From assembly GCA_037074615.1 (NCBI GenBank), contig CM073527.1, positions 27,218,848 through 27,282,847 on the forward strand: a stretch of 64,000 nucleotides of DNA. Direction: 5' to 3'. This DNA comes from Leucaena leucocephala. Taxonomy: Eukaryota; Streptophyta; Magnoliopsida; Fabales; Fabaceae. The position numbers and the translations under genes are program-made. Below the pieces are notes generated by a model that was given only the letters and a program-made list of their open reading frames with translations, had not been told where the DNA came from and ran no database searches. Position 1 is the first letter of the stretch. Every line of letters begins with the position of its first letter. Shown here in pieces: positions 38,830-49,879 of the stretch.

Positions 38830-39873
38830 ATGTCTGAACTGATTGAAGGACTTCCGGATGCTGTTGCAATTAGGTGCCTTGCACGAGTTCCCTTCTTCCT
38901 TCATCCTAAGTTAGAGCTTGTCTCTCGTTCTTGGCGAGAAGCCGTTCATAGCCGTGAGCTATTTAAAGCTAGACAGGAGATTGGTTCATCTGAGGATCTA
39001 TTGTGTGTCTGTGCTTTGGACCCAGAGAACTTATGGCAGTTGTATGACCCTTTACGTGATCTCTGGATTACACTTCCTGTTCTTCCCTCAACTATCAGGC
39101 AACTTTCCCGCTTTGGTGCTGTCTCCACTATTGGAATGCTATTTGTGATTGGTGGAGGAAGTGACGCAGTTGATCCATTGACTGGTGACCAAGACGGGAA
39201 TTTTGCAACAAATGAAGTCTGGTCATATGATCCTGTAGCACGGAGATGGGCCCAATGTGCTTCAATGCTTGTGCCCCGTTCTATGTTTGCATGCTGTGTA
39301 TTGAATGGAAAGATTGTTGTGGCTGGGGGCTTCACTAGCTGTAGAAAATCTATATCTCAGGCAGAAATGTATGACCCTGAGAAGGATATATGGACACCAA
39401 TGCCCGATCTTCATCGTACCCACAATTCAGCCTGTTCAGGGGTAGTGATTGAGGGAAAGTTGCATGTATTACACAAGGGTTTGCCAACAGTTCAAGTTTT
39501 AGACAATGCAGGGCATGGGTGGACGTGGACCGTCGAGGAATGGGGCTGGCTTCAAGGTCCAATGGCAGTTGTTCGGGGATCCCTCTATGTGATGAGCCAT
39601 GGTATTATTATTAAGCAGGACAAAGAAGTGAGAAAGATGGTTTGTTCCGCATCAGAGTTTCGAAAGAGAATAGGTTGCGCGATGGTTGGGCTGGGTGATG
39701 AGTTATATGTGATTGGAGGTTTCATTGGTCCTGACAGGTGGAACTGGGACATCAAGCCATTATCTGATGTCGACATTCTCACACTTGGTACCGAGAGACC
39801 AACTTGGCGCTCGGCAGCTCAGATGACACGATGCCGCGGTACTATCCTCGGCTGTACACCTCTGAGAATTTAG
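38830..39873 (+). CDS. SKIP30: F-box/kelch-repeat protein SKIP30
   Basis: A single uninterrupted coding exon gives 347 aa. An F-box occupies about residues 4-48 (LIEGLPDAVAIRCLARVP, then LELVSRSWREAV). Kelch repeats follow, with the double-glycine strands GMLFVIGGGSDAV, GKIVVAGGFTSCRKS and DELYVIGGFIGPDRWN and the matching W-x-x motifs DPVARRWAQ and DPEKDIWTPMP. The C-terminus MTRCRGTILGCTPL matches SKIP30. F-box/kelch proteins bring substrates to SCF ubiquitin ligases, with the F-box binding SKP1/ASK. The start Met is preceded by a leader exon spliced to an upstream one. The frame is intact. Arabidopsis SKIP30 (At3g63220) adjoins MARD1 (At3g63210), whose homologue lies about 9 kb downstream here across a retroelement. 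Confidence 0.95.
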   Translation: MSELIEGLPDAVAIRCLARVPFFLHPKLELVSRSWREAVHSRELFKARQEIGSSEDLLCVCALDPENLWQLYDPLRDLWITLPVLPSTIRQLSRFGAVSTIGMLFVIGGGSDAVDPLTGDQDGNFATNEVWSYDPVARRWAQCASMLVPRSMFACCVLNGKIVVAGGFTSCRKSISQAEMYDPEKDIWTPMPDLHRTHNSACSGVVIEGKLHVLHKGLPTVQVLDNAGHGWTWTVEEWGWLQGPMAVVRGSLYVMSHGIIIKQDKEVRKMVCSASEFRKRIGCAMVGLGDELYVIGGFIGPDRWNWDIKPLSDVDILTLGTERPTWRSAAQMTRCRGTILGCTPLRI

Positions 39874-41500
39874 ACCTTCACTTGTTGTGCGTACGTGTAA
39901 CTCTGCTTCTATCGAGGGATTTGAGTCCCTTGAACTGGAGGCAAAGAATGAGATGTATGGTGGCTTCTTTGTTTTGTATGCAAGCCATAAAATTTGCCCT
40001 TGTTTTGTGTTGATTATAAATTTATGCCGATCAAGAAGCGAGGCACGGATCGAACAAAACATTCGAGGTCAATTACCAGTTAAGAATTACTAATCCTATT
40101 GATGGACTGTCTTCATGGTCGTGCAAATATCTATCAACTGCTCCTTTCCGCACCTACATGCTCAGATTGATAAGCTCCGTAAATTTTATATGGTTTGGGC
40201 ACACGACGATTGAATTAACTCCGGTTTCTCATGTTCAAGTACTATACCGCTTGCATTATACAAATTTGAAAATCGAGAGTTTCTACGCGTGTGGTCAAGA
40301 CTCGCGTCCCTTCTCATTTTCCCTTGCCAGTATAAGGTAGGGCATCCGGCACTTTCCGAAGGTTTGTAACTCCTTTTTAAAAAAATAAAATAAAAGAGGA
40401 GGAGGAAGGAAGAAAGTCCCGCGTCTCGTATAAAAGGAATGGGAGGGCATCAATTGAAACATGCGCCTTTTCAAAGGGCAATGACTGTCACCAACCTTGG
40501 TCAACGGCTTAGGCTGGACTTTCATTGTACTTTGAAGAAGGTCCGCCCAAGAAAGTCCTTGAAATCTCCTGCGTTCCTAAGCCAGCTTTTTCTCCGCAGA
40601 TACCATTTGTTGGGCCAATGATGAGCTCCTATCACCTTAAATTGTTTACGTCTTTAGCTCCTATCGCCTTAAATTGTATTCTTTTTTACCCACTCATTTT
40701 ATTAAAATTTTACCTTAACTATATCCAGATTTAATCTGTATCATACACCTTATTATAATAGGTAAGTTTACTAACATTTTTTTTTTCATATAGTAAGGCT
40801 TTAACTCGAAATTTTATTTAAGTAATACTGAACTGTTTATCACTTAAATTAACTCGATGATCCTTAAATTGTATTTTTAAATGACATGTGGATTTTTTTT
40901 CCTGTAAACATTATTTGAGAATGATTTCTTTAAGGATGTTTTTGAAAGAGGGTTAAAGTTTGGTTCTGTAATTAACGTGGCAGCGTTAATTGGCTTGGGC
41001 CTGGGCGGAACAGCGTCTGTTGATGATGATGTTTTGTACTTTGTTAGCAACAGGAGCAGGAGCAGAAGGTATGGAAACAGCATGCAATGTGCAGAAGTTT
41101 TAGGGAAGAAGCAACACGTGTCAAGGTCAGCCTTCCCTTGCGTTTGTGATTGTCTTGCGTCACCAGCAGTACAAGTGAGACCCTCTAATGAATGTGAAAG
41201 CTGAAGACAAGGTAACCAGGTTTGCCTTGTGTCAAATGGGTTGTATTCACTTGAAAATCTGGTGAGATGAAATGTGAATGGACTCAGGCTAAAAAGATAA
41301 AGATAGACGTAAATGGCGTGGAAGTGAGGAAGACGAATGCGTAAGAGTATTGGTGGCTCTCATTCTCCATTCATTACCCCTGTTAATCAGTAGTAGTTTG
41401 TTTCGACACAACCCTGCAACAAGTAGAGGACAAAACCACCACTTCCCTCCTCCCCATTTCATCTAATGCTTGTGTAACAGTTGATCAATTTGGATAAGTA
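39874..41500. other. SKIP30 3' region and spacer up to the retroelement
   Basis: This holds the presumed SKIP30 3' UTR, a SINE-like fragment at 40741-40860 and otherwise unremarkable AT-rich DNA. No gene was recognised. Confidence 0.5.
40741..40860 (-). repeat. SINE-like repeat, copy 1
   Basis: Aligns by eye with 55995-56115: both contain (T)ATAGTA-GGTRAGT, then a T-rich block, then AAGRCTYWAACTCGAAA, then TTAAATTATATTGAACTGCTTATCACT or a close variant. On the reverse strand the CGAGTTYRAGTC segment resembles a degenerate tRNA B box and the GAGTGATAAGCAGT segment a degenerate A box. This suggests an old tRNA-derived SINE. The class is inference. Confidence 0.45.
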
Positions 41501-41927
41501 TGTTATAAACTGATAAAAAAAAACTGCAATCTATCTCTGTATTATCACTCAATCAAAATAAACGAACAGTTACAGAGAATCCTTGATCACATATACTCAA
41601 AATTACTCGAAAAGAAAATGGTAACAGTTCACTGATAGCAGAGATAGAAGAAAACCAGAAGAGACAAACTGCAGAGGCAACAGAGAGAAGAATCTTTCCT
41701 GTCAAATTTCGCTCCCCTTTTCCGTCCCTTTCCTCTCCTTCTTATGCTTCTCCATCTCTTGCATTTTCCATGTAGTCCTGCGTAAACGGTTACTTCTACG
41801 TGTCTGTACAGCCACTTCCTCCAGAATATTCTTCTCTTCATTTGTATTTGCTGTATTGCTGATGTCTTCATTTGGGTTGCATGTATTATGGGCCGTTTCT
41901 TCTCTATTACCTGGCCTATTCATGACA
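41501..41927 (-). repeat. 3' LTR of the chromovirus
   Basis: In element orientation it begins TGTCATGAAT and ends TTTATAACA. A purine-rich tract, GATGGGGAAGGAAT, lies just before it (plus-strand 41928-41943). The last about 73 codons of pol run into this LTR and end at 41702, so the LTR is partly coding. Confidence 0.95.
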
Positions 41928-44450
41928 ATTCCTTCCCCATCAAGATGGACCTTGTCCTCAAGGTCAAAGTTTGGGTATTGAAGATGAAAGACATCTAAAT
42001 TTTCCCATGAAGCAGTACTATTGTCATCCCAGTGAACCAGAACCTGTGTGACCCAAGTATCTCTAATCTTCACCTTTCTATAGTCTGATACAGCTTTAGG
42101 CAATATAATCGGCCCTTCCTCATCAGTGTTAGAGGGTAACGGTTGATACTGAGCTAAGGGATCTCCATAACAACGTTTCAATAAATATACATGAAAAACT
42201 GGATGCATCCGAGCTTCAGCAGGTAGTTGGAGTTTATAAGCAATTGTTCCTATTTTTTCAATGATTAAAAATGGTCCATAATACCTTAAAGAAAGTTTTT
42301 GATGCTTAGAATTCTTCAAGGAGTTCTATCTGTACGGCTGAAGTTTAACAAAAACATACTCCCCTACACATAAATCAATTTCAGTTCGCTTTCTATCTGC
42401 ATAAAACTTCATGCGCTGCTGGGACTGAAACAAATTATCTTTAAGAGTAATTAGAAGAGCATCACGGGCTACCAGTTGAGCTTTAAGTGGTAAAGGAGCA
42501 TATATAGAGTGATCCACTCGAAGTAATAGTAGGGGGTCCCTACCAAATAGAATATGAAAAGGTGTCATACCAGCAGCAGTGTGAAATGATGTGTTGTAGA
42601 AATATTGAGCCCAAGGTAAATATTGTACCCACAACCGAGGTTGATGATGAACAAAGCATCTTAAATACATTTCCAAGCAACGATTCAATGCCTCAGATTG
42701 ACCATCACTTTGTGGATGATAGGCGGAGCTCATACAAAGTGAAGTACCTTGTAATTTAAAAAGTTGCTTCCAAAAATTACTGGTAAAAACTTTATCTCTA
42801 TCTGAAACAATTGTTCTTGGAATACCATGCACACTTACAATATGTTTCACAAAATTGGCAGCCACAGATTCTGCAGTAAAATGTGTTTGAAGAGGTAAAA
42901 AATGAGCAAATTTTGATAAATGGTCTACTACAACAAAAATCACAGTAAAACCTTTTGACAAAGGTAAACCAGTTATAAAATCCATAGCAATATCTTCCCA
43001 AACTTTTGATAGAATTGGTAATGGTTGCAATAAACCATATGGAGTTGCTTGTGTAGTTTTAGCTAGTTGGCAAACTTGACATTGCTGAATAAACCTCTTA
43101 ATATCAGCACGTATCCCTTTCCACCAAAATTCTGCAACAATTCTGGCATGAGTACGGGCAATACCAGAATGTCCCCCAACCTTGGAAGCATGAAATTCGG
43201 TAAGAATCTGCCTAATGAGTCCCTTATCCTCATGTGGTATAACTAGACCCTATTTATAGAATAATATACCATGTAGAATTTTATAAAAAGGATAACTAGT
43301 TGGATTATCTAGCACCTTTTGACGAAGCTCTGTTAACCCAGATGAGCCAGCAATTGCAACCTGAATCTGTGTAAATAGTTCATTAGTAGAGAAAGAAATA
43401 GCCATAAAAGAACGTGATAATGCATCAGTAGCTATGTTAGTCTTTCCCGCTTTGTACTCAATTTTATAATCATACCCAAGTAATTTGGGTAGAAATGCCT
43501 CCTGTTCAGGAGTTTGAATAACCTGATTGGACAAATGCCGCTGGCTCTGCTGATCAGTCTTAATAACAAAGGGATGACCTACCAAGTAATGTCGGAACTT
43601 GGAAACAGCCTCGGTTAATGCATACAATTCTCGGACATAAGCTGACTTGACTTGCATTCTAGCAGAGAGTTTCTTTGAAAAATAAGCAATAGGATGATTG
43701 TGCTCACTAAGTACTGCCCCTATCCCTGATCCATAAGCATCCACCTCAATTACAAATGGTAAAGCAAAATCCGGCAATGATAATACTGGTGCAGAAGTTA
43801 GAGCCTGCTTCAACTTTTGAAACGCACTCTGTGCATCTGACGACCAAATAAAAGCATCTTTCTTTACAGGATCCATCTCCATACCAGCAACTGTAACAAC
43901 ATGACCCAAATATTCAATTCTGTCACAAGCAAATGAACATTTAGAAAGCTTGGCAAAGAGTTGGTTATTAACCAAACATTCCAAAATTTGCTGTAGGTGA
44001 GATAAATGCAAATTCCAATCCATGATATACACAAGGATATCATCAAAGAAAACCAGAACAAATCGACGAAGGAAAGGCCAAAAAATGTCATTCATCAATG
44101 ATTGGAAAGTGGCTGGAGCATTAGAAAGGCCAAATGGCATCACCAGCCATTCATATAACCCATGATGAGTTCGAAAAGCAGTCTTGTGGTGATCCTCTTC
44201 CTTTAACAAGATCTGATGATATCCTGAGCGAAGATCCAATTTTGAAAAAACAATGTGCACCCTTCAATTCATCCAGTAGCTCATCCACTGTAGGCATAGG
44301 GTATGAATCCTTAATAGTAACAGCATTCAGAGCACGGTAATCAGTACAAAATTGCCATGTACCATCTTTCTTACGAACCAATAAAACAGAAGCAGAGAAA
44401 GAACTAGTACTTGGCTGAATAATACCTTGCTCCAACATCTCGGTAACCAT
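41702..44450 (-). pseudogene. Retrotransposon pol (RT, RNase H, integrase, chromodomain), broken
   Basis: Domains in order on the reverse strand: reverse transcriptase (PFGLSNAPATFQSLMND and the active-site VFFDDILVY, about 44450-43950), RNase H (about 43800-43400), the integrase zinc-binding part (HASKVGGHSGIAR, then CQVCQL, about 43200-43060), the integrase core (VVDHLSKFAHF, VSDRDKVFTS, AYHPQSDGQSE, about 43000-42450), and a C-terminal chromodomain (about 42160-41950, WENLDVFHLQYPNFD). Stops are at 43250-43252 and 42326-42328. A frameshift in a T run near 44250 separates the RT start from the rest. The chromodomain, which can direct integration by reading histone marks, places it among chromoviruses, perhaps Reina-like. 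Confidence 0.9.
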
Positions 44451-44591
44451 CTTCTCAATAATTGATTTCTGACTAAAGGGATAACGATAAGGTCGAACCT
44501 TAACTGCTTGAATACCATCCTGCAGTAGAATAGCATGGTCATGAAAATGACACGGAGGTAGGCCTTAGGGTGTAGTAAATACAACTGCGAA

Positions 44592-46298
44592 CTATTGCAA
44601 TAATTCCCGTAGGTCTCTGGGTATTGTCTCTGGAAAAGATATCCTAACATCATCCTCAGTTGGTAAACAAACCAAAGAATAAAATTCTAATACAGCATTA
44701 GTATCCTGAATCCTCCGCAGATGATGATATTGCAAGGATGTTGGGTTACAAGACTGATTTCCAGTAAGGGTAATAAAAGTATTATTTAAGTAAAACTTAA
44801 TTGATGCACAACTATAATCAGCAATATGGGCACCTAATGTAGCAAGCCATGAGGAACCCATAATTACATCCGAGCCAGCAATAGGTAGAACATAAGCAGT
44901 TAACACTATATTGTGGCCTTGAATATTAATAATGAAATCCTTGACAATCCCTTCACCACGCATGTATTCTCCATTTCCTACCATTACGCGATCTGTAGCA
45001 AAGGACAAAGGCAGTTTAAGATGTGAAACGATCCGAGGGTGAATGAAATTATCAGAACTACCTCCATCTAACAAAACCTGTACTTTAGTTCCATTAATTG
45101 ACCTAGAGAATCGGATAGTTGATCGATGTGAAAATCTATGAAAAGCATGAAAAGACACATGAGGTACCAAGTCTACATCGCACCTCAAGTCAGTAGCAGC
45201 TGAACTTTCAGTCGTAGGTAGCACTATATCTGGTGCAGAACCATCGTCATCCACTTGAATAAACAAATATTGACGATTTGGGCACTTATGATTCCATGTA
45301 AACTTCTCATCACAATTGTAACAAAGACCTTTCTCCCTTCTCAATTGCATTTCTGCTGCAGACAACTTCTTAATCGGCGCCGATGGCTTTATAGGGGGTT
45401 TGGGTAACAACCCCAAAGTGGATGTTGGAGATGATGACGATGATGCCGACGAGACCATACTAGAAGAAGGTCTGGGCGCATAAGGTCGACTAGTGTTAGA
45501 GAGAAAACTGGGCTTGTTGGAATGACCCTGCAAACTGTATCTTTCATCAAATAAACGAGCTAACGATGCGGCCCTAGTTAGCGTAAATGGTTCTTGGGCC
45601 AATACTTCAGTCAACAAATCTGGTTTCAACCCACTCAAAAAGCAATCACGTAAAGCATCCTCCGATAGTCCATCAACACTGTTTGCTGTTGCCATGAATA
45701 GGGTGTGATAATCCACTACGGAGCCCATCTGTAACATCTTAAAAAGTTTAATTCGAGGATTGTCAAACTGGGAAGGACCAAATTGTTTTTCTATCGCCAA
45801 CGCCAAAGACCGTCACGATGGAATTTGGTTTATCTTCTACAATAATTGAAACCAAGGAACAACAGAGCCATCAAAATGGACAGAAGCTACGGTAATACGT
45901 TGCGCATCAGGGATTTGATAAAAAGAAAAATATTGCTCAGCTCGGAATAGCCAACTCAGAGCATCGGTACCATCAAAGCGAGGGAAATCGAGCTTAATCT
46001 GTCGGCCAACCATCGGAAAACTAGTATTAGTATTAGATGCAGTTATTGATATCCCTGAAGATCCTGGACCATTACCATGAAGCTGCATCCATGTGTCAAA
46101 ACCTCTAACCATCGTATCCACTGAACGAGATAACGAAGCCAAAGAATGTTCAAAACTCTCCAGCTTAGTGGTATTTGCCGACAACAATGTCTCAAACTCT
46201 GTCAGTTTGGTCGACTGATTACGTTCAGAAGCTGCCAATGCTTCAGTTAAGCTGCGAATTTCAGCATTCATCGTCTGCAATCGTGTGTTTTCAGCCAT
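44592..46298 (-). pseudogene. Retrotransposon gag-protease, broken by two nonsense changes
   Basis: The probable start is ATG 46298-46296 (MAENTRLQTMNAEIRSL), only about 30 bases inside the 5' LTR. A coiled-coil-like N-terminal part, the gag core (PMVGRQIKLDFPRFDG), a zinc knuckle (CYNCDEKFTWNHKC) and a retropepsin-like site (VLLDGGSSDNFIHP) follow. Stops at 45837-45839 (TAG) and 45813-45815 (TGA) lie in the same frame as the sequence on either side. Both can arise by a single C-to-T or G-to-A transition. Further stops (44592-44594 and about 44563) separate it from pol. Confidence 0.9.
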
Positions 46299-46330
46299 AA
46301 TAGGAAAACAGGGGAATGAAAGCACCAATT

Positions 46331-46756
46331 TGTTATAAACTGATAAAAAAAACTGTAATCTATCTCTGTATTATCACTCAATCAAAATAAACGTATGGTT
46401 ACAGAGAATCCTTGATCACATATGCTCAAAATTACTCGAAAAGAAAATGGTAACGGTTCACTGATAGCAGAGATAGAAGAAAACCAGAAGAGACAAACTG
46501 CAGAGGCAACAGAGAGAAGAATCTTTCCTGTCAAATTTCGCTCCCCTTTTCCGTCCCTTTCCTCTCCTTCTTATGCTTCTCCATCTCTTGCATTTTCAAT
46601 GTGGTCCTGCGTAAATGGTTACTTCTACGTGTCTGTATAGCCACTTCCTCCAGAATATTCTTCTCTTCATTTGTATTTGATGTATTGCTGATGTCTTCAT
46701 TTGGGTTGCATGTATTATGGGCCGTTTCTTCTCTATTACCTGGCCCATTCATGACA
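46331..46756 (-). repeat. 5' LTR of the chromovirus
   Basis: It matches the other LTR throughout. It also keeps an open frame of 73 codons (46752-46531) beginning with an ATG three bases from its end, homologous to the pol C-terminus in the other LTR. Just inside it (plus-strand 46330 downward) the element reads AATTGGTGCTTTCATTC, where a tRNA primer site starting TGG is expected. Confidence 0.95.
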
Positions 46757-49026
46757 AAGTATAATGTCTAATGTCCTCTGTAATTGCATGACTTTCTCAT
46801 GATCCATGGAAAAACAGGGGAGTGAGAAGACAAGCGTGGATCATCAGTTGATGCTTTTCAAATAAAAAGTTTGGTCTCCGCTGTTAACTTGTGGAATGGT
46901 TTATTAAATGAAGATATGTGGAAGCAGAGGCCATGTTTGTTTGTTATCCAATAATTTATAGATTTCAGCCAGAATTAGATACACAGCCCCATGTGCCATG
47001 TTTTGCTTCTAATTAACCGCACCAGAAATCTACCAACAATTACATTCCAAATCTAATTCACACTCACAAACGTCTCATTTTATACCTTCATTATATGGCA
47101 ACTGTGATAACGATAACTCTGCAGAGTCTTCTGTTTTAATACTGGAGATCGAGAGGCGGTGGCACTGTGCCTGGGTAGGGCCCACAGTGGGCCTAAAAGT
47201 ACGTGGTGGAAGAAGTGGACCCCTTCCCACGTGGATGAGGACTGCGGTATTATAATAATGACGTGTTTCTAGGTGGGCCAGAGGCAGTGGCCCCACCTCG
47301 CCCTCTCATGGACCCCACACCGACCTTCTGATAATTTCAGATTAAGCACTCCCATTCCATATTTATCTCTCCTCCTCTTTTCATTCCCGCTAATTGCAAT
47401 TTAATGAGCGTCAATTAAATAATTCCGCCTCCCATTCTTTCCCATCATAAAAATTGATTATTATTTAAGTGACTTATTAGTTATTACGTACCTATTTCTT
47501 CGATTTTAGATATCTTGTGATGTAATTTAAGAGATGCAAATTATGTCAACAAATATATATATATATATATATTGAATATTCAACCCGGGTTACGATTATG
47601 TTAAAACATGTACGACGTAAATATGGGCCGTATCCATGGTTTTGTACTGTAGTAACAGAGGAAGTTGGTTAGCCAGTTCATAAGCGAGGTGGGCGGTATT
47701 GAGAGATCATCTTTTTATCTTTTTTCGCAAAATGGGTAGGATAAGATAAGCCAACTGAAATGATTAGAAAAGACAAAAGTCAGCATGTTCAATGTCACGG
47801 TTAGGTTTTACAAAGGGAAAGAGAATCGCGACAAAAAAAATGGTGAGCTTTGGTTTCCATGCACACGACTCTTTTGATTTGTGTCTTCTTCTTTTATTTG
47901 AATTAGCTTTTGGAGAATAGATTTTAAAAAAAAATAAATTTTAAAGAATAAATTTTAGAAAAAATAAATTATAAAAAAAAGTAATTTTAAAAATTAAAAA
48001 TATTTGGATAATTAGTAATAGAATCACTTTTCTATATACAGATATGATAATTATATAAAAAATAAATTTGATTTTAAATTTTTTTATTTAAGTGATTACA
48101 AAATAATATATATATGTATTTAAGTAAAATAAAAATTTATAATATTCACTTAAATTTTAATTTTTTTTCTACTGAAAATTTTATTAAGATTAACTATATA
48201 TTAGAAGATGGTAATTTTTATTAATAAATTTATTTATTTTTTTAAATTTTAAAATTAGATTGCTCAAATGGATTTATGTAAACCCTCCAGTGGATTTATG
48301 TAACAAATGATTAAAAAAGCTGCACACTACTCGATTCTTTAAAACTATGATTTGAAAAACTTAAACCATAATTTTAAGCTTAAAATCGATTTTTTAAAAA
48401 AAAATAATATTTAACAATAATTTTTTCAAACCATAATTTTATGTATAATCTATTTTTAAAATTGATTGTCAAACACACACTAAAAGGCATATATCCATAC
48501 GCCACTTCTCTCTCTCTCTGCCTCTCTTGTAACTCGAAAGCTTCCTCCTCTTTCTCTCCTCTTTCTGATGGATCGCTAGCAAAAGTGGCAGGACTTGCAG
48601 CATGCAAACTCAAAACGGAGCAAGCCTCTAAGTGAAAGTTGATGGCAAGGCCGAACTTGCCTCGAACAGAAAGCCAGCTTATGATCGTGATTTTTCTTGT
48701 AGTAGTCCCCTTTGTAAATGGTAGAGCTGCTCTTATAATCTCCACAAATTGATATCCCGCGTCGCTTGGCAGTTCTATATACAGAAACCCATAAATACTC
48801 CTCGTTGGCCTTTCAATCTGAAAGGTTTTTGGGAAGTTGTAATCATGTCAATCGAAAATTTCTGAGAGAATCTTGTCTGCGATAGTTTTCCATATAAATC
48901 TATCCAATTTGAGTAAGTTCTTAATTGAAAAGTTCTCAAGTAAGTTTTTGCATCACTTTGTCGTTTTCGATTTTTTGAATTTTAACTCTTTGTTTCTTCA
49001 GCCAAGATCAGAGAGAAGAGGGAGGG
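46757..49026. other. Spacer and promoter region of the MARD1-like gene
   Basis: The left part is ordinary intergenic DNA with an AT microsatellite (47553-47572). About 47880-48480 is extremely AT-rich with many short A/T runs. The last few hundred bases, with CT runs, are presumably the MARD1-like promoter and leader. No gene recognised. Confidence 0.5.
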
Positions 49027-49879
49027 ATGTTGCTGAGGAACAGATCAAGAGCAGTGACGAAGACAGGTTTGATGGCTGATCACAGCTCTCAGCCATCTCC
49101 AAAACAAAATTACGCGAGAGCTATTCCATCTTTATTTGGTTCGCCCAAATTCATCAGAGAATTGACCGGCAAGTGTGTCTCCGGAACAGAGGCTTTAAGA
49201 AGCCCAACTTCAATCCTGGACGCCAGAGCACTAACACCCTTCGGATACGAAGCTATCTCTACCCCAAAGAAAAGCTCGTCTCTGAAGGACAAGATAGACT
49301 CAAAAGGAGTTGGCCTTGCTCTCCTGGATGCACCTGGGAATGGTAACACTGATCAGAACTCTGCTCAGGGAAATTTATTGTTTGGAAATAAGCTCAGGGT
49401 AAAGATCCCACCTACCCCTCCAGTTCCATCTTCCTCTGGGTATGAGAATTCTGGAATTCATACGGGTGTTGTGTGTTTGAGTGAGATGGTGCTCTGTGAG
49501 GAGTATACTTGTGTGAAATCCCATGGGCCTAATCCAAGGACCACCCATATATTCGAGGATTACATCGTGAGCACCAACTCTGTGACTTCTTCCCATCGTG
49601 ACTTCCACTCTGCTTCCGGGACTAATTTCCTCAGCTTGTGTTACTCCTGCAAGATGTGGCTCGATCACGCCAAGGACATCTTTATTTATAGGTATCAACG
49701 TGAACTTGAAATTTGTCTGATGTTGTGTTAGTTTATTAGTTAAAAAAGATTAAGAAGATAATTGATTTAACATTGTCCTGTTTTACAGAGGCGAGAGAGC
49801 TTTCTGCAGTCGAGAATGCCGATACAGAGAGATGATATTAGACGGAGCAGATATTTCAGAATTTGAGAGTAATTGGTGA
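49027..49879 (+). CDS. FCS-like zinc-finger (FLZ/DUF581) protein, MARD1-like
   Basis: Two exons (49027-49691 and 49789-49879) give 251 aa. The N-terminus MLLRNRSRAVTKTGLMAD matches the MARD1 subgroup. SPTSILDARALTPFGYE is a conserved FLZ-family segment. The C-terminal FLZ domain spans the intron: FLSLCYSCKMWLDHAKDIF in exon 1, then GERAFCSRECRYREMILDG in exon 2, giving the C-x2-C ... FCS-x2-C treble-clef zinc ligands. FLZ proteins are scaffolds for the SnRK1 energy-sensing kinase; Arabidopsis MARD1 is linked to ABA control of seed dormancy. The start is the first Met of the open frame and matches relatives. The frame is intact. MARD1 and SKIP30 are adjacent in Arabidopsis, which supports orthology. 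Confidence 0.93.

Larger units (their letters stand above)
41501..46756 (-). mobile_element. Ty3/gypsy chromovirus LTR retrotransposon, nearly full length
   Basis: Two direct repeats (41501-41927 and 46331-46756) have TG...CA ends in the element's orientation and are flanked by an identical 5-bp target duplication, AAGTA at 41496-41500 and 46757-46761. Inside, on the reverse strand, gag, protease, reverse transcriptase, RNase H, integrase and a chromodomain appear in Ty3/gypsy order. The LTRs differ at about a dozen positions plus one length change by eye, so the insertion is fairly recent but not new. The coding region is broken by at least five in-frame stops and one frameshift, so this copy cannot encode its proteins. 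It sits between SKIP30 and the MARD1-like gene. Confidence 0.96.

Noticed and set aside
42562..42759. 65-aa + strand frame inside the retroelement
   Set aside because: It is an antisense shadow of the integrase core.
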